From positions 1-33,159 of the forward strand of contig WFUE01000124.1 in the NCBI GenBank assembly GCA_015485125.1: 33,159 nt of DNA, given 5' to 3'. This stretch comes from Lysobacterales bacterium (GTDB lineage: Bacteria > Pseudomonadota > Gammaproteobacteria > Xanthomonadales > S139-57). Position 1 is the first letter of the stretch. The number at the start of each line of letters is the position of its first letter. Both the position numbers and the translations under genes were made by a program. Shown in pieces: positions 24,394-33,060 of this stretch. The notes below the pieces were generated by a model. It did not search any database and was not told where the DNA came from. It saw only the letters and a list, made by a program, of their open reading frames with translations.

Positions 24394-26549
24394 TGCTTGT
24401 CTCTCCTGTTGAACTGGATGGGTTTGATGCCCTGGAATTTCTTCTGGTATTCCTCGGTCAGGGTGCGGGCATCCTCGATGCTGCGCACCACCGTGGGGGT
24501 GATGAACACGATCAGTTCCTTGCGGTTTTTGGTACGCCGCTTGCTGCCGAACAGATTGCCCAGCAGGGGAATGCGATGCAAGCCCGGCACTCCACTGGCA
24601 CCCAGGCCTTCTTCGGTACTGATCAGGCCGCCCAGCGCCAGTGTCTCGCCGCTTTGCACCGCCACCTGGGTGGTCACCGTGCGGGTGGAGACGGTGCGGT
24701 TGCCGTTGACATCGGCATTGTCCTTGGGGGAACTGACTTCCTGGGTGATTTCCATGAACACCAGACCGCCGGGATTGACTCTGGGCGTGACGCTGAGTTT
24801 CACTCCGGTATTGAGGTACTGCACACTGGAGTAGGAACCCACGCCGCCACTGGGGTTGAAGCTGGTGGAGTTGACCGGGATCTGATCACCCACATTGAGA
24901 TTGGCTTCGGCATTGTTGATCACGGTCAACGAGGGCGTGGAGACCACGCGGGTCTTGCCGGTGGACTCCAGCAGGCTGACCACCGCCTGCACATCCGGGC
25001 CGGTCCAGGAATAGAAGGCCGTGGCCGCATCGGCTGCCGGGCCAAAGGCGCCCGCCAGGCCGGATTGCTGGCCACCATCGAAAATACTCTTGGCCGTGCC
25101 ATCGTCGATGGCGTTTTCGAAGAACCAGCGCACGCCGTGCTGTAGCTGGCCTTCCAGGCTCACTTCGATGACCTGGGCCTCGATATGCACCTGCAGCGGC
25201 ACTTCATCCAGCCGCTTGATGGCCGAGAGGATGGTGTCATATTGCGAAGGCGTGGCACGAATCAGCAGGGCGTTGTTCTCTTCCACCGCCGTGATGCGGA
25301 TATCATCACTCTGCACCACATTCAAGCCGCGACCGCCGCTTTTGGCCGGTGTTGTCTTCTTGCTTTTCGGCTTGTCCTTGCCCACCTTGCTGGTGGAGGT
25401 GATCCTGGCGGGTTTCAGGCCAGGCGTTACCCCACCCTGATTGCTGCTGCCCTTGCTACTCGAAGCCGACTTGCCGGTAAAGATCTGGCTCAGGGTATCG
25501 GCCAGATCTGCCGCTTTCACATTCTTGACCGAGTACACATACAGACGGGTACCAGCTTCACTGCCACCACGGTCCAGGCGGCGGATCCAGGTTTCCGCCT
25601 GGTTGAGGTAATCCGGTTGCGGGGTAATCACCACCACCGCATTGAGCCGTTCCAGCGGCAGAAAACGGAACATGCCGGCCAGCGGCGTGCCCGCGCCCTC
25701 GCCAAAGAGCTGCTCCAACTCGGGAATCATCTTGCCGGCCTCCACCACATCCAGCGGGAAAATGCCCACCGACATGCCCTTGAGCCAGTCCACATCAAAA
25801 ATCTCTATGGTTTTCAGATAATTGGCCAGCTCGGCCCGCGTACCACCGAGAAAGAGCAGGCCACGGGTATTGTCGGCGGAGATCACCGCGCCATCGCGGG
25901 CATAGGGCTTGAGCAGCTTTTCCATTTCCGAAGGGGCAATATAGTGCAGCGGCACCGCCTGCACCTGATAGCCGCGCACAGCCGCCACCGGCCCCATGCG
26001 CGGTGTCAGTTGGCCCTTGATGGCGTTCTTGATCGGCAGCACGGTGTAGCGGTTCTCGTGCCAGATCAGGGTGGCGTTGTTCCAGGCCAACAGCATCTCC
26101 AGTATGGGCATGAGTTGACCGGCACTGACCGGGCGGGCGGTGGAAAAAGTGACCTTGCCCTTGACGCCGGGGGCGATGACATAGTTTTCCTGCATGATGT
26201 CGCCGAGGATGACCTTGACCACTTCCTGCAGATCCTGCCCTTCGAAATTGAGGGTCATCTTGCCCTCGACCTTGGGCGGCTGCGGGTTGCGCCGGGCGGC
26301 CTCCTCATTGATGAACACGCCGGTGCCGGGGTATTTTTCCGTCTTCGGTGGTGGCGGCAGCTCCACGCTTTCGCCAATGGCCTCACTGCCACTGGGCAAG
26401 TCATCGAGACTGTAATGGGGCCGCTCATGATGGGCCTGGGCATCATGTTGCCGGGCCGGCTGCTGGGCGCAACCACTGACAAGGAGCCAGGCCAGCAGGG
26501 GCCACAGGCGCCAGGACGCGGATAGCACGGTGGAATTCAGTCTGTTCAT
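24390..26549 (-). CDS. gspD: T2SS outer-membrane secretin GspD
   Basis: This 719-residue secretin monomer forms the outer-membrane channel. A lipoprotein-type signal ends LLVSGC (Cys27), as I recall for XpsD. The N0 domain begins near residue 95 (MTLNFEGQDLQEVVKVILGD), followed by N1-N3 modules with GTRAELANYLKTIEIFDV and LNAVVVITPQ. A Ser/Lys/Gly-rich insertion of about 55 residues sits inside N3. The secretin domain starts at VPLQVHIEAQVIEVSLEGQL and contains GVKLSVTPRV and VPGLHRIPLLGNLFGS. ATG 26549 overlaps the gspC stop in ATGA; the longer frame upstream is shadow. It would interact with the GspC-like protein. Confidence 0.95.
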   Translation of the reverse strand: MNRLNSTVLSASWRLWPLLAWLLVSGCAQQPARQHDAQAHHERPHYSLDDLPSGSEAIGESVELPPPPKTEKYPGTGVFINEEAARRNPQPPKVEGKMTLNFEGQDLQEVVKVILGDIMQENYVIAPGVKGKVTFSTARPVSAGQLMPILEMLLAWNNATLIWHENRYTVLPIKNAIKGQLTPRMGPVAAVRGYQVQAVPLHYIAPSEMEKLLKPYARDGAVISADNTRGLLFLGGTRAELANYLKTIEIFDVDWLKGMSVGIFPLDVVEAGKMIPELEQLFGEGAGTPLAGMFRFLPLERLNAVVVITPQPDYLNQAETWIRRLDRGGSEAGTRLYVYSVKNVKAADLADTLSQIFTGKSASSSKGSSNQGGVTPGLKPARITSTSKVGKDKPKSKKTTPAKSGGRGLNVVQSDDIRITAVEENNALLIRATPSQYDTILSAIKRLDEVPLQVHIEAQVIEVSLEGQLQHGVRWFFENAIDDGTAKSIFDGGQQSGLAGAFGPAADAATAFYSWTGPDVQAVVSLLESTGKTRVVSTPSLTVINNAEANLNVGDQIPVNSTSFNPSGGVGSYSSVQYLNTGVKLSVTPRVNPGGLVFMEITQEVSSPKDNADVNGNRTVSTRTVTTQVAVQSGETLALGGLISTEEGLGASGVPGLHRIPLLGNLFGSKRRTKNRKELIVFITPTVVRSIEDARTLTEEYQKKFQGIKPIQFNRRDKQ

Positions 26550-27259
26550 TGTTTCTGCTTGCTCTTGTTTTTGGCCCGCTTGCGGGCGGCTTCTGCTCTC
26601 AGTCGCGCACGGCGTTCCGCCACCTTGCGCCGAATTTCTTCCGGATCCAGGCCCGAGGCGCTGCCTTTTTTGGACGGGTTGTTCTCCCGCTTGCCTGTAG
26701 CAGCCGGTTTTTTCGTTGTCTTGCCGCTGCTGGAGGCCGGCAGGGGCTTGCCATAGACCTGCAATTTCACTTCTTCTTCCCGGCCAGTGCGGGTCTGGAT
26801 GAAACGCGCTGACCGGGGATGGAGTTGGTCCAGTTTCCATTCGCTCAAATCTCCCTTGAGCGGTTCGCCTTCCCGTACCCGCATGGAGTGCTTGCCCTTG
26901 CTGTCCTCCAGCAGGGCAATGCGATGCTCGGGCAGCAGAATGACCCCGCGCAGCACTACTTCCAACGGCTGTGGCGGCGTGTTGTCGACGCTATCACTAC
27001 CCGGCTCGCCGTTTTGCGTACCGCTATCGGCGATTTCCACCGGCTTGCGGTCGGGGTTGAACAATGGCCGTTGCAACAGGGGCTCGTACGCGCTTTCCGG
27101 CGGCATGGTCAGCGATTGCAGCGCCGGCATGGACCAGTCATTCTGCCGTGCGGGCGGCTGCGGTAGCTCGGGCGGGCCGGACAATTCCTGCCAGAGCAGG
27201 CCGGCGGCCAACAGCGCGATCAAGCCGATCAGTATCATGCGCAAGGGGCGAAACGTCAT
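26546..27259 (-). CDS. gspC: T2SS GspC/XpsN-like coupling protein with basic tail
   Basis: This 237-residue protein has one N-terminal membrane segment (about residues 7-24, RMILIGLIALLAAGLLW) and a periplasmic homology-region-like domain (LEVVLRGVILLPEHRIALLEDSKGKHSMRVREGEPL, about 98-133). It links the inner-membrane platform to GspD. The position between gspM and gspD matches xpsN of Xanthomonas, which acts as the GspC equivalent; naming differs (gspN or gspC). No PDZ domain is present. From about residue 178 the tail is almost entirely Lys, Arg, Ala and Glu (for example EEIRRKVAERRARLRAEAAR), unusual for a periplasmic part. Both ends overlap neighbours by four bases. Confidence 0.85.
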   Translation of the reverse strand: MTFRPLRMILIGLIALLAAGLLWQELSGPPELPQPPARQNDWSMPALQSLTMPPESAYEPLLQRPLFNPDRKPVEIADSGTQNGEPGSDSVDNTPPQPLEVVLRGVILLPEHRIALLEDSKGKHSMRVREGEPLKGDLSEWKLDQLHPRSARFIQTRTGREEEVKLQVYGKPLPASSSGKTTKKPAATGKRENNPSKKGSASGLDPEEIRRKVAERRARLRAEAARKRAKNKSKQKQ

Positions 27260-27864
27260 GCGGCACCCCCCCTGGCTGCCGCTTCCGGCTTGAGATAACC
27301 GCGCATTTCAAAACGAATATCCAGCGGTTGCAGCTTGCTGCCCTTGCCACCACGCCGGGGCCGGCGGTAGACCTGGCGGGAGATTTGCAGATTGTCCAGC
27401 AGGATGACCGGCATCTGGCTTTCCAGTGCATACAGGATGGGCAGCAATGCCTCCAGTTCACAACGCAGCCGCACTTGCACGATCACCGCCTCGTAAGGCT
27501 CCTTCTGGCGGCTGTGCTTGTTCTGGGTGGAGGTGACCTGGCAGCCACCCTGGGCTGTGGCCAGTTTTTTCAGCCGAGCGGTAAGATTGGCCGCCGCGCG
27601 GTTGAAATCGGTTTCCGGCAGGAACAGGTCGCTTTCCTGTTGCAGTTGCCGTACCGCTTCCAGCCGTTGGCGCAATTGCGGGATTTCCGCCGCGCTCTGG
27701 CGCAGACGCACCAGCAACTTCTGCTTGCTCTCCACATCCTGCTGCACCTCGGACAGGGCGCTGAAGTAGGGGTCGAGCAGAAAAGCCCAGACCAGCACCA
27801 GCACGGTGGCCAGCAGCATCAGGGCCAGCGGCCCGCCCTTACCCTTTTCCGGCAGCCACTGCAT
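27256..27864 (-). CDS. gspM: T2SS platform protein GspM (subtype b)
   Basis: This 202-residue bitopic protein has a membrane segment near residues 13-30 (LALMLLATVLVLVWAFLL), a coiled-coil stretch (VQQDVESKQKLLVRLRQS) and a ferredoxin-like periplasmic domain (AVIVQVRLRCELEALLPILYALE, then LQPLDIRFEMRGYL). This pattern matches the T2SSM_b form that works with GspL to assemble the platform. The start lies 26 bases inside the end of gspL and the stop overlaps the next start in ATGA. Two Cys in the periplasmic part (GGCQV and LRCEL) could pair. Confidence 0.88.
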   Translation of the reverse strand: MQWLPEKGKGGPLALMLLATVLVLVWAFLLDPYFSALSEVQQDVESKQKLLVRLRQSAAEIPQLRQRLEAVRQLQQESDLFLPETDFNRAAANLTARLKKLATAQGGCQVTSTQNKHSRQKEPYEAVIVQVRLRCELEALLPILYALESQMPVILLDNLQISRQVYRRPRRGGKGSKLQPLDIRFEMRGYLKPEAAARGGAA

Positions 27865-28966
27865 CGTTGTTCTCCAGCGGGAAGTTCGGGGTCAGCTTGA
27901 TATGGAATTTCTCCTTGTGCGTGAGGCGGTCTTCCGTGATGGCCCCGACGATTTCCGGCGATTTCAGATGGGGCAGCCGGTCGAGTTTCTTCAATAGCTC
28001 GTTGGCGGAAACGGCCACGCCCTGAATCTTGAACACACCCTTGTTGTATTCCATGCGCTGTACCCAGGCATCGTCCGGCAGGGCCTCGGTCAGTTCCAGC
28101 AGGGCTTGCAGCATCAACGGATGGTTGCGCTTGCGGTCATGCAGCCAGCGTGCCGATTGCACGGCGGCATCCAGTGATTCGCGCAGGCGGGCGGCCACGG
28201 CGGCCTTTTGCCGCGCCTGGGCAATCTCTTCATCCAGTTGGCGAATGGTTTGTTCGCGTTGCTCGATGGCATTGAAGCCCAGCAGAAAGACCAGCACACC
28301 CACCACCGCGAGCAGCAGGCCATTGACCCGCCTTTCGGAACGATCCACCTGGGGCTGACGATCTTCCGGCAGCAGGTTGGCGCAATCCTCCAGCCCCTGC
28401 ACGCTGATGCCGGCCAGTGGCAGCTGCCAAGGCCGGAGCTGTTCGAGCAGGGCTTCCAGCCGCTGGCGCGGCACCAGCACCAGCTCCACATCCAGCAGGG
28501 CCGCTGCCGCATCCACCTGCCGCACACAGGCGTCAAAAACGACTTGATCCGCCTGGAATGGCGTGTGCCGATCCATTTCGAAACGCAGTACCTGGCGCAG
28601 ATTCTCCCGGGCGGCCAGCGGCAGTTTCAGTGGCCGGCGCAAGACTTCCGCCGGCAACAGTTGCAACCAGATTTGCAGGTCCTTGTCGCCTTGTGCTTCC
28701 AGCCATTGCCGGGCCATGGGCGCGGCTGCATCCTCGCGCAGGTCCAGTTCACCCAGGGTCTGGGTGGATTCCGGTGTCTGCAATTGCCAGCGGAAGCGGT
28801 GTTCATCCAGCTGGATGATCCACAACCTGTCGGGCAGCAGATGCAGCCGCTGCTTGAGCCGGTCGGGCACCAGGGCCCACAGCTCACCCAGCCACCAGCC
28901 CAAAAAGGCTGGCAGGCCGCTGCGCTGATAAAGCAGATTCAGGCGGCTGATGAGTGTGGCAGGCAT
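27839..28966 (-). CDS. gspL: T2SS platform protein GspL
   Basis: This 375-residue protein has a cytoplasmic actin-like N-terminal part that recruits GspE (ARENLRQVLRFEMDRHTPFQADQVVFD, about 125-151, as in PilM/GspL proteins). One membrane segment follows near residue 218-235 (LLLAVVGVLVFLLGF), then a coiled coil and a PilN-like periplasmic domain ending near LTPNFPLENND. It sits directly after gspK with no intergenic base, as in an operon. Its pairing with the short GspM is typical of the Xps-like systems. Confidence 0.9.
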   Translation of the reverse strand: MPATLISRLNLLYQRSGLPAFLGWWLGELWALVPDRLKQRLHLLPDRLWIIQLDEHRFRWQLQTPESTQTLGELDLREDAAAPMARQWLEAQGDKDLQIWLQLLPAEVLRRPLKLPLAARENLRQVLRFEMDRHTPFQADQVVFDACVRQVDAAAALLDVELVLVPRQRLEALLEQLRPWQLPLAGISVQGLEDCANLLPEDRQPQVDRSERRVNGLLLAVVGVLVFLLGFNAIEQREQTIRQLDEEIAQARQKAAVAARLRESLDAAVQSARWLHDRKRNHPLMLQALLELTEALPDDAWVQRMEYNKGVFKIQGVAVSANELLKKLDRLPHLKSPEIVGAITEDRLTHKEKFHIKLTPNFPLENNDAVAAGKG

Positions 28967-29857
28967 TCAGTTGGCGTCCGTTTTGTCTTTTTTCAGTCGC
29001 AAATAGCGGAAAGGTCTGCCCTTGAGACCGCCACCCTGGCGGATGGTTGCATAGACTTCCGTCCAGGTGCCGTTGGGCAGGGTCGCGCGCGACCGGATAC
29101 TATACGTGAGACCTCCGCCCTGCGCCAGCGGTTGCGTGCCGTCCGGCAGGGCTGGCAGCGGTTCAGTGCCGGCAGCCACCTGATGACGCTGTTCCACATA
29201 TTGGCGCGCCAGTTCCGGATCCATGCCCGGCAACAGCTGCAACACCTGCGCCGGTGCAAAGGCCGGATTGACACTGGGCCGGCCGGAGTGCACGGTGATG
29301 GCCGGTTCCAGCTGCTGAAACAGCCGCCAGTTCATCCCCAACACCTGCTGCAACTCGGCAACGGTATCAAAGGGGGCGTTCTTCGGACCATAGGGCAGGC
29401 CGGCAGCCGCGTATTCATCGGCCTCGGCACCATCGAGTCGTGGCAGGTCATCCGGGTCGCGGTAATCCAGGATGGCCTGTACCAGTGCCGTGCGCTCCGC
29501 TTCTTCCAGATCCGTATTATATTCCAGCAACCGTTCCAGCATCTGTTCATCGGCCAGATTGATGTCGATCAGACCGGTTTCATCCCGAACCCGTACTTCG
29601 ATTTCCATGTCGTCCAGGGTGAAGGCATAGGGCCGGCCATCCCCAAACCAGCGTTGTTCCAGATCCGGGTTGCGCAGTTCGATAACCGCGCGGTGGATAC
29701 CGGCTTCCGCGGCCAGGCGGGCGCGGGTGGCATCTACCAGGTTTCGGGCCTGCAGGCTCTCGGTGCGCGCCAACAGCAGGTAGCTGCCCACCACCACCGC
29801 CAGCAGCACGGTGATCCACAACACGATGATCAGGGCCACCCCGCGCTGGTGCTTCAT
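28967..29857 (-). CDS. gspK: T2SS minor pseudopilin GspK
   Basis: This 296-residue minor pseudopilin caps the pseudopilus tip with GspI and GspJ. The N-terminus KHQRGVALIIVLWITVLL is the prepilin-peptidase site and hydrophobic helix; as in other GspK proteins the Glu at position 5 is absent. The large domain contains DETGLIDINLADEQML (helix-hairpin-helix-like GspK signature) and further DPDDL and VNPAFAPAQVLQLLPGMDPE. The start overlaps the gspJ stop in ATGA. Order and length fit the family. Confidence 0.94.
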   Translation of the reverse strand: MKHQRGVALIIVLWITVLLAVVVGSYLLLARTESLQARNLVDATRARLAAEAGIHRAVIELRNPDLEQRWFGDGRPYAFTLDDMEIEVRVRDETGLIDINLADEQMLERLLEYNTDLEEAERTALVQAILDYRDPDDLPRLDGAEADEYAAAGLPYGPKNAPFDTVAELQQVLGMNWRLFQQLEPAITVHSGRPSVNPAFAPAQVLQLLPGMDPELARQYVEQRHQVAAGTEPLPALPDGTQPLAQGGGLTYSIRSRATLPNGTWTEVYATIRQGGGLKGRPFRYLRLKKDKTDAN

Positions 29858-30543
29858 GGCTTGGTCGTTCCCATGATCATGGGCCGCACCACCCGGCGGC
29901 CTGCGGCGGTATCCAGCAGGGGCACGGCTTCGATATCCGGCCAGCGCAGGTGTTCATCGGAAGGCTCCAGCCGGATGGCCACCATCACCGGCAGCAGGGT
30001 CGGGTCTTCCCACTGGTCTTCCCAGTCACCCAGCTCCCCTTCCTCGTCCAGGCCGCGATATTCGAAACGCGCGCGGCGTATGCCGGAAAACAGCATGACC
30101 GGCTCGCCCTGCGGTGGTTCAGCATCGTCATCCAGCAGGTGCAGGGGGTGGAAATTGAACAGCAGGGCACGGCTGCCATCCGGCGCGCGGTCCAGATAGA
30201 TTTCCTGTGCCTGCGGCCCGCCCTGACCCAGATAACCCGGCATATCGGCGACGAATTGCATGCGGTCGGGTTCACCGATGAACAACACCGGCTTGTTGTC
30301 CTCGTCCGTCTCCATGGCCAGCGGCAACATGCGCCGCAATTGCAGGCGGATGAATCGTTGTGAGGCACGCAGATGATTGCTGGCCTCGATGGCGGCACTG
30401 CCGCGCTCGGCCACCTGGCCTCCGGCACGGAGGCCGGCCCAGGCCAGGGCCATGATCAGGGCCAGCAGGGTGGTGGCCAGCAGCACTTCCAGCAGGGTGA
30501 AACCCCGTTGATTCTGGCGGTTGACCCGGTTCCGATTCTTCAT
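29854..30543 (-). CDS. gspJ: T2SS minor pseudopilin GspJ
   Basis: This 229-residue minor pseudopilin has the cleavage motif RGFTLLEVLLATTLLAL with Glu5 of the mature chain, followed by the conserved central region (FIRLQLRRMLPL, about 55-66). The longer frame upstream reads through gspI and is not used; ATG 30543 overlaps the gspI TGA in ATGA. It forms the tip complex with GspI and GspK. The C-terminal part LLDTAAGRRVVRPMI ends the domain. Confidence 0.93.
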   Translation of the reverse strand: MKNRNRVNRQNQRGFTLLEVLLATTLLALIMALAWAGLRAGGQVAERGSAAIEASNHLRASQRFIRLQLRRMLPLAMETDEDNKPVLFIGEPDRMQFVADMPGYLGQGGPQAQEIYLDRAPDGSRALLFNFHPLHLLDDDAEPPQGEPVMLFSGIRRARFEYRGLDEEGELGDWEDQWEDPTLLPVMVAIRLEPSDEHLRWPDIEAVPLLDTAAGRRVVRPMIMGTTKP

Positions 30544-30938
30544 GGCGATTCCTGCCCTTCCACGGCGCGCAGGGTGACAAACTCCAGCGAACGCCGTCCG
30601 CCGCGGCTGTCCCAGAACACGGTCAACCTTACTTGCAGCAGTTGCAGGTTGCCGCTGTTGTTTTCCTGCCATTCCAGCTGTACCGGGTCGGCTTGCAGTG
30701 ACCAGCTGTAGCGGTCATCGAAACGGCCGTTTTCACTGCCAGGCTCCAGCGTTTCACCCACGCCGAGGGTATCCAGCTTGTTTTCCGCCCAGAGGGTCGC
30801 CTCGGTATACTCCCGCGCGCGCAGGGTATTGCGCATGGACTGGGTGGCCCCTTGCAGAATCAGGGCGAAGCCCAGCGAGAAGAGTACCAGCGCGACGATG
30901 ATCTCCAGCAGGGTGAAACCCCGGCTTCGCTCAACCAT
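30540..30938 (-). CDS. gspI: T2SS minor pseudopilin GspI
   Basis: This 132-residue minor pseudopilin has the prepilin motif RGFTLLEIIVALVLFSLGF with Glu5, then the usual TLWAENKLD-type segment (about 48-56) conserved in GspI. The frame opens at a GTG (30962), but ATG 30938 places the cleavage site close to the N-terminus and overlaps the gspH stop by 8 bases. It nucleates the pseudopilus tip. Confidence 0.93.
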   Translation of the reverse strand: MVERSRGFTLLEIIVALVLFSLGFALILQGATQSMRNTLRAREYTEATLWAENKLDTLGVGETLEPGSENGRFDDRYSWSLQADPVQLEWQENNSGNLQLLQVRLTVFWDSRGGRRSLEFVTLRAVEGQESP

Positions 30939-31383
30939 CGCTGCGTTCCATCCAGATTTCACCGGTCAGCCAGATGACATGCAGCGTCCAGCTGCGCTCT
31001 CCGGCCCGGAGCACCACCTGCCCGCCGGTGGAGGCGCCATCCGGGAAAAAGCGGATGTTGCCCCGGCTGTCGCCCACCAGCTCGCTTTCCGCCGTCAGCA
31101 GCTCCACTTCCAGCTTGTCGGGGATTTTCTTTTCCGGCTTGCCGGCGGCCTTCCAGGTTTTCTTGCCGGTATCCACGGTGAACACCGTTTCCTTGTGCTT
31201 GAGGATGGCCTGGGCGCGGGTGTAGCGCAGGCCGGCCAGCATGTCCCGCCCGGCAGCGCTGATTTTGGCGCCGCCGATGGAACGCGCATAGCCCGCACCC
31301 ACCACAGCGGCCATCAGCGCCACCAGCACCAGCACGACGATGATTTCCAGCAGGGTGAAGCCGGTGACGCGGGTGGGTTTCAT
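30931..31383 (-). CDS. gspH: T2SS minor pseudopilin GspH
   Basis: This 150-residue protein has the cleavage motif TGFTLLEIIVVLVLVALMAAVV with Glu5. The globular part includes LRYTRAQAILKHKETVFTVDT and GNIRFFPDGASTGGQV, the GspH/FimT fold with a typical FxPDG motif. It connects the tip complex to the major pseudopilin shaft. It lies 23 bases after gspG in the operon. Confidence 0.93.
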   Translation of the reverse strand: MKPTRVTGFTLLEIIVVLVLVALMAAVVGAGYARSIGGAKISAAGRDMLAGLRYTRAQAILKHKETVFTVDTGKKTWKAAGKPEKKIPDKLEVELLTAESELVGDSRGNIRFFPDGASTGGQVVLRAGERSWTLHVIWLTGEIWMERSDG

Positions 31384-31406
31384 CAGGCCGGCCTGCCGTG
31401 CATGCC

Positions 31407-31826
31407 TTACTCCCAGGAAGTGATGTCCTTGTTGCTGCCTTCACCACCGGGGGCGCCGTCCGCGCCATAGGAGACGATGTCATAATCCCCATGCTGGCCG
31501 GGCTGGGTGTAGTGATAGGGGTTGCCCCACGGGTCCTTGAGGGCGTTTTCCTTGACGTAGGGGCCGTTCCAGTTGCTGGCACCGGAACCGGAGATCAGAT
31601 CCTGCAGGCTGTCCGGCATGCGGCCGGTATCGAGATAATAGGTTTCCACCGCCATGCCCAGACGGTCGATCTGCGCCTTGGCCGCCTTGGCCTGACCGCT
31701 CTTGAGCTTGCCCAGCAGCTTGGGTGCCACCAACCCACCCAGCAGGGCGATCAGCACCAGTACAATCATGATTTCCACCAGGGTGAAGCCACGCTGCCTG
31801 CGTGCCCGTTGCTTGTCTTGTTTCAT
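31407..31826 (-). CDS. gspG: T2SS major pseudopilin GspG
   Basis: This 139-residue major pseudopilin polymerises into the secretion piston. The motif QRGFTLVEIMIVLVLIALLGGLVAPKL has Glu5 and the conserved APK; the globular part carries YYLDTGRMPDSLQDLI and DPWGNPYHY, then a C-terminal GGEGSNKDITSW with acidic residues that would bind the calcium ion. ATG 31826 has GGAG eight bases upstream, better than a GTG at 31832. It follows gspF after 21 bases. Confidence 0.95.
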   Translation of the reverse strand: MKQDKQRARRQRGFTLVEIMIVLVLIALLGGLVAPKLLGKLKSGQAKAAKAQIDRLGMAVETYYLDTGRMPDSLQDLISGSGASNWNGPYVKENALKDPWGNPYHYTQPGQHGDYDIVSYGADGAPGGEGSNKDITSWE

Positions 31827-31847
31827 TGCCACTGCTCCTTCAATCAG

Positions 31848-33059
31848 TTAAACCACAATATCGTTGACGCTGATGATGGCCAGAATGATGGACATCACGA
31901 TCACGCCGATCAGTACCGCCAGACCGATGATCAGCACCGGTACCAGAATGGAGAGCATGCGCTCCACGGCCAGTTGCACTTCATCGTCGTAGGTGTTGGC
32001 GACCTTGTCCAGCATGCTTTCCAGCTTGCCGGTTTCCTCGCCCACCTGAATCATCTGCAGGGCAAGACGCGGAAAATGCCCGTTCTTGCTCAGGCTGGGT
32101 GCCAGCATGCCCCCCTTTTTCACCGCTTCCGCCGCTTCGGCCACATCATCGGCCATCACGGTGTTGCCCAGTACCTTGCGGCCGATGGACAATGCCGTGA
32201 GCATGGCCACGCCATTTTCCAGCAGGGTGGACAATGTACGCGCCAGACGGGCCATTTCCAACCGGGCCAGCAAGTCCCCCAGCAGGGGCATTTGCAAAAA
32301 AAAGGCATCCCACTTGCGCCGGGTTTGCGGGTTTTCCATCTGTGCCTTGCCCCAGAACCACAGGCCCACGACCGCCGGCAACATCACCCACCACCAATGC
32401 TGGACGAAACCGGCCACCGCCAGCACCATGCGGGTGATGCCCGGCAGCTCGCCGCCCATCTCGTCGAACAACGGCGCGAACTGCGGGACCACGAAGACCA
32501 GCAGCAGAACCACCGAACCGATGGCCATCAGCAACAGCAGCGTGGGGTAGATCAGCGCCGAGGTGACATTCTGTTTCAGGGCGTGTGCCCGTTCCTGATA
32601 CTCCGCCAGGCGGGTCAGGGTCTTGTCCAGCGCGCCACTGAGTTCACCGGCACGCACCATGTTGATATACAGGCGGTTGAACACGCCGTGCCGGGCCTGC
32701 ATGGCGTCGGCCAGCGAACTGCCTTCGCGCACTTCCTCGCGCAGGTCGTGAATCAGCCGACGCATGGGCTCTTCTTCCGCCAGCTCCTCCAGCACCTGCA
32801 GGGAGCGGTCCAGCGGCATGCCGGCGTTGATCAGGTTGCTCAACTGCTGGGTGAAACGCAGCAAGTCGGCGGATTTGGGCCGGTTTTTGTGTTGCAGCAG
32901 GCGTTCCAGGGAAAAACCGCTGCCAGCCGGTGACGCTTCGATGGGCATGTGCCCGGCCTGCTGCAGGTGGGCAATGACCTCCTGCTCGCTGGCCGCTTCC
33001 ATCTCCCCCTGCAGGGTTTCACCCTGTGCGTTGATGGCCTTGTAGCGAAACAGCGGCAT
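31848..33059 (-). CDS. gspF: T2SS inner-membrane platform protein GspF (copy 2)
   Basis: This 403-residue polytopic protein has two T2SSF domains: the first begins at LLRFTQQLSNLINAGMPLDRSLQ (about 67) and the second at LARLEMARLARTLSTLLENGVAML (about 268). Conserved IQVGEETGKLESML and the final membrane segment ending SVNDIVV are present. It belongs to the complete T2SS operon on this strand, directly after gspE with one base between. Compared with the GspF at 630-1829 it is a clearly separate paralogue, closer to the Xps type. Confidence 0.95.
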   Translation of the reverse strand: MPLFRYKAINAQGETLQGEMEAASEQEVIAHLQQAGHMPIEASPAGSGFSLERLLQHKNRPKSADLLRFTQQLSNLINAGMPLDRSLQVLEELAEEEPMRRLIHDLREEVREGSSLADAMQARHGVFNRLYINMVRAGELSGALDKTLTRLAEYQERAHALKQNVTSALIYPTLLLLMAIGSVVLLLVFVVPQFAPLFDEMGGELPGITRMVLAVAGFVQHWWWVMLPAVVGLWFWGKAQMENPQTRRKWDAFFLQMPLLGDLLARLEMARLARTLSTLLENGVAMLTALSIGRKVLGNTVMADDVAEAAEAVKKGGMLAPSLSKNGHFPRLALQMIQVGEETGKLESMLDKVANTYDDEVQLAVERMLSILVPVLIIGLAVLIGVIVMSIILAIISVNDIVV

Positions 33060-33060
33060 T

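Noticed and set aside
28208-30199. Open frame of 663 codons on the plus strand
   Set aside because: It runs antisense to gspL, gspK and gspJ with their conserved motifs and is rich in Gln, Arg and His; no ribosome binding site or domain is seen.
31398-32933. Open frame of 511 codons on the plus strand
   Set aside because: Antisense to gspG and gspF; extremely rich in His and Gln, with no recognisable domain.
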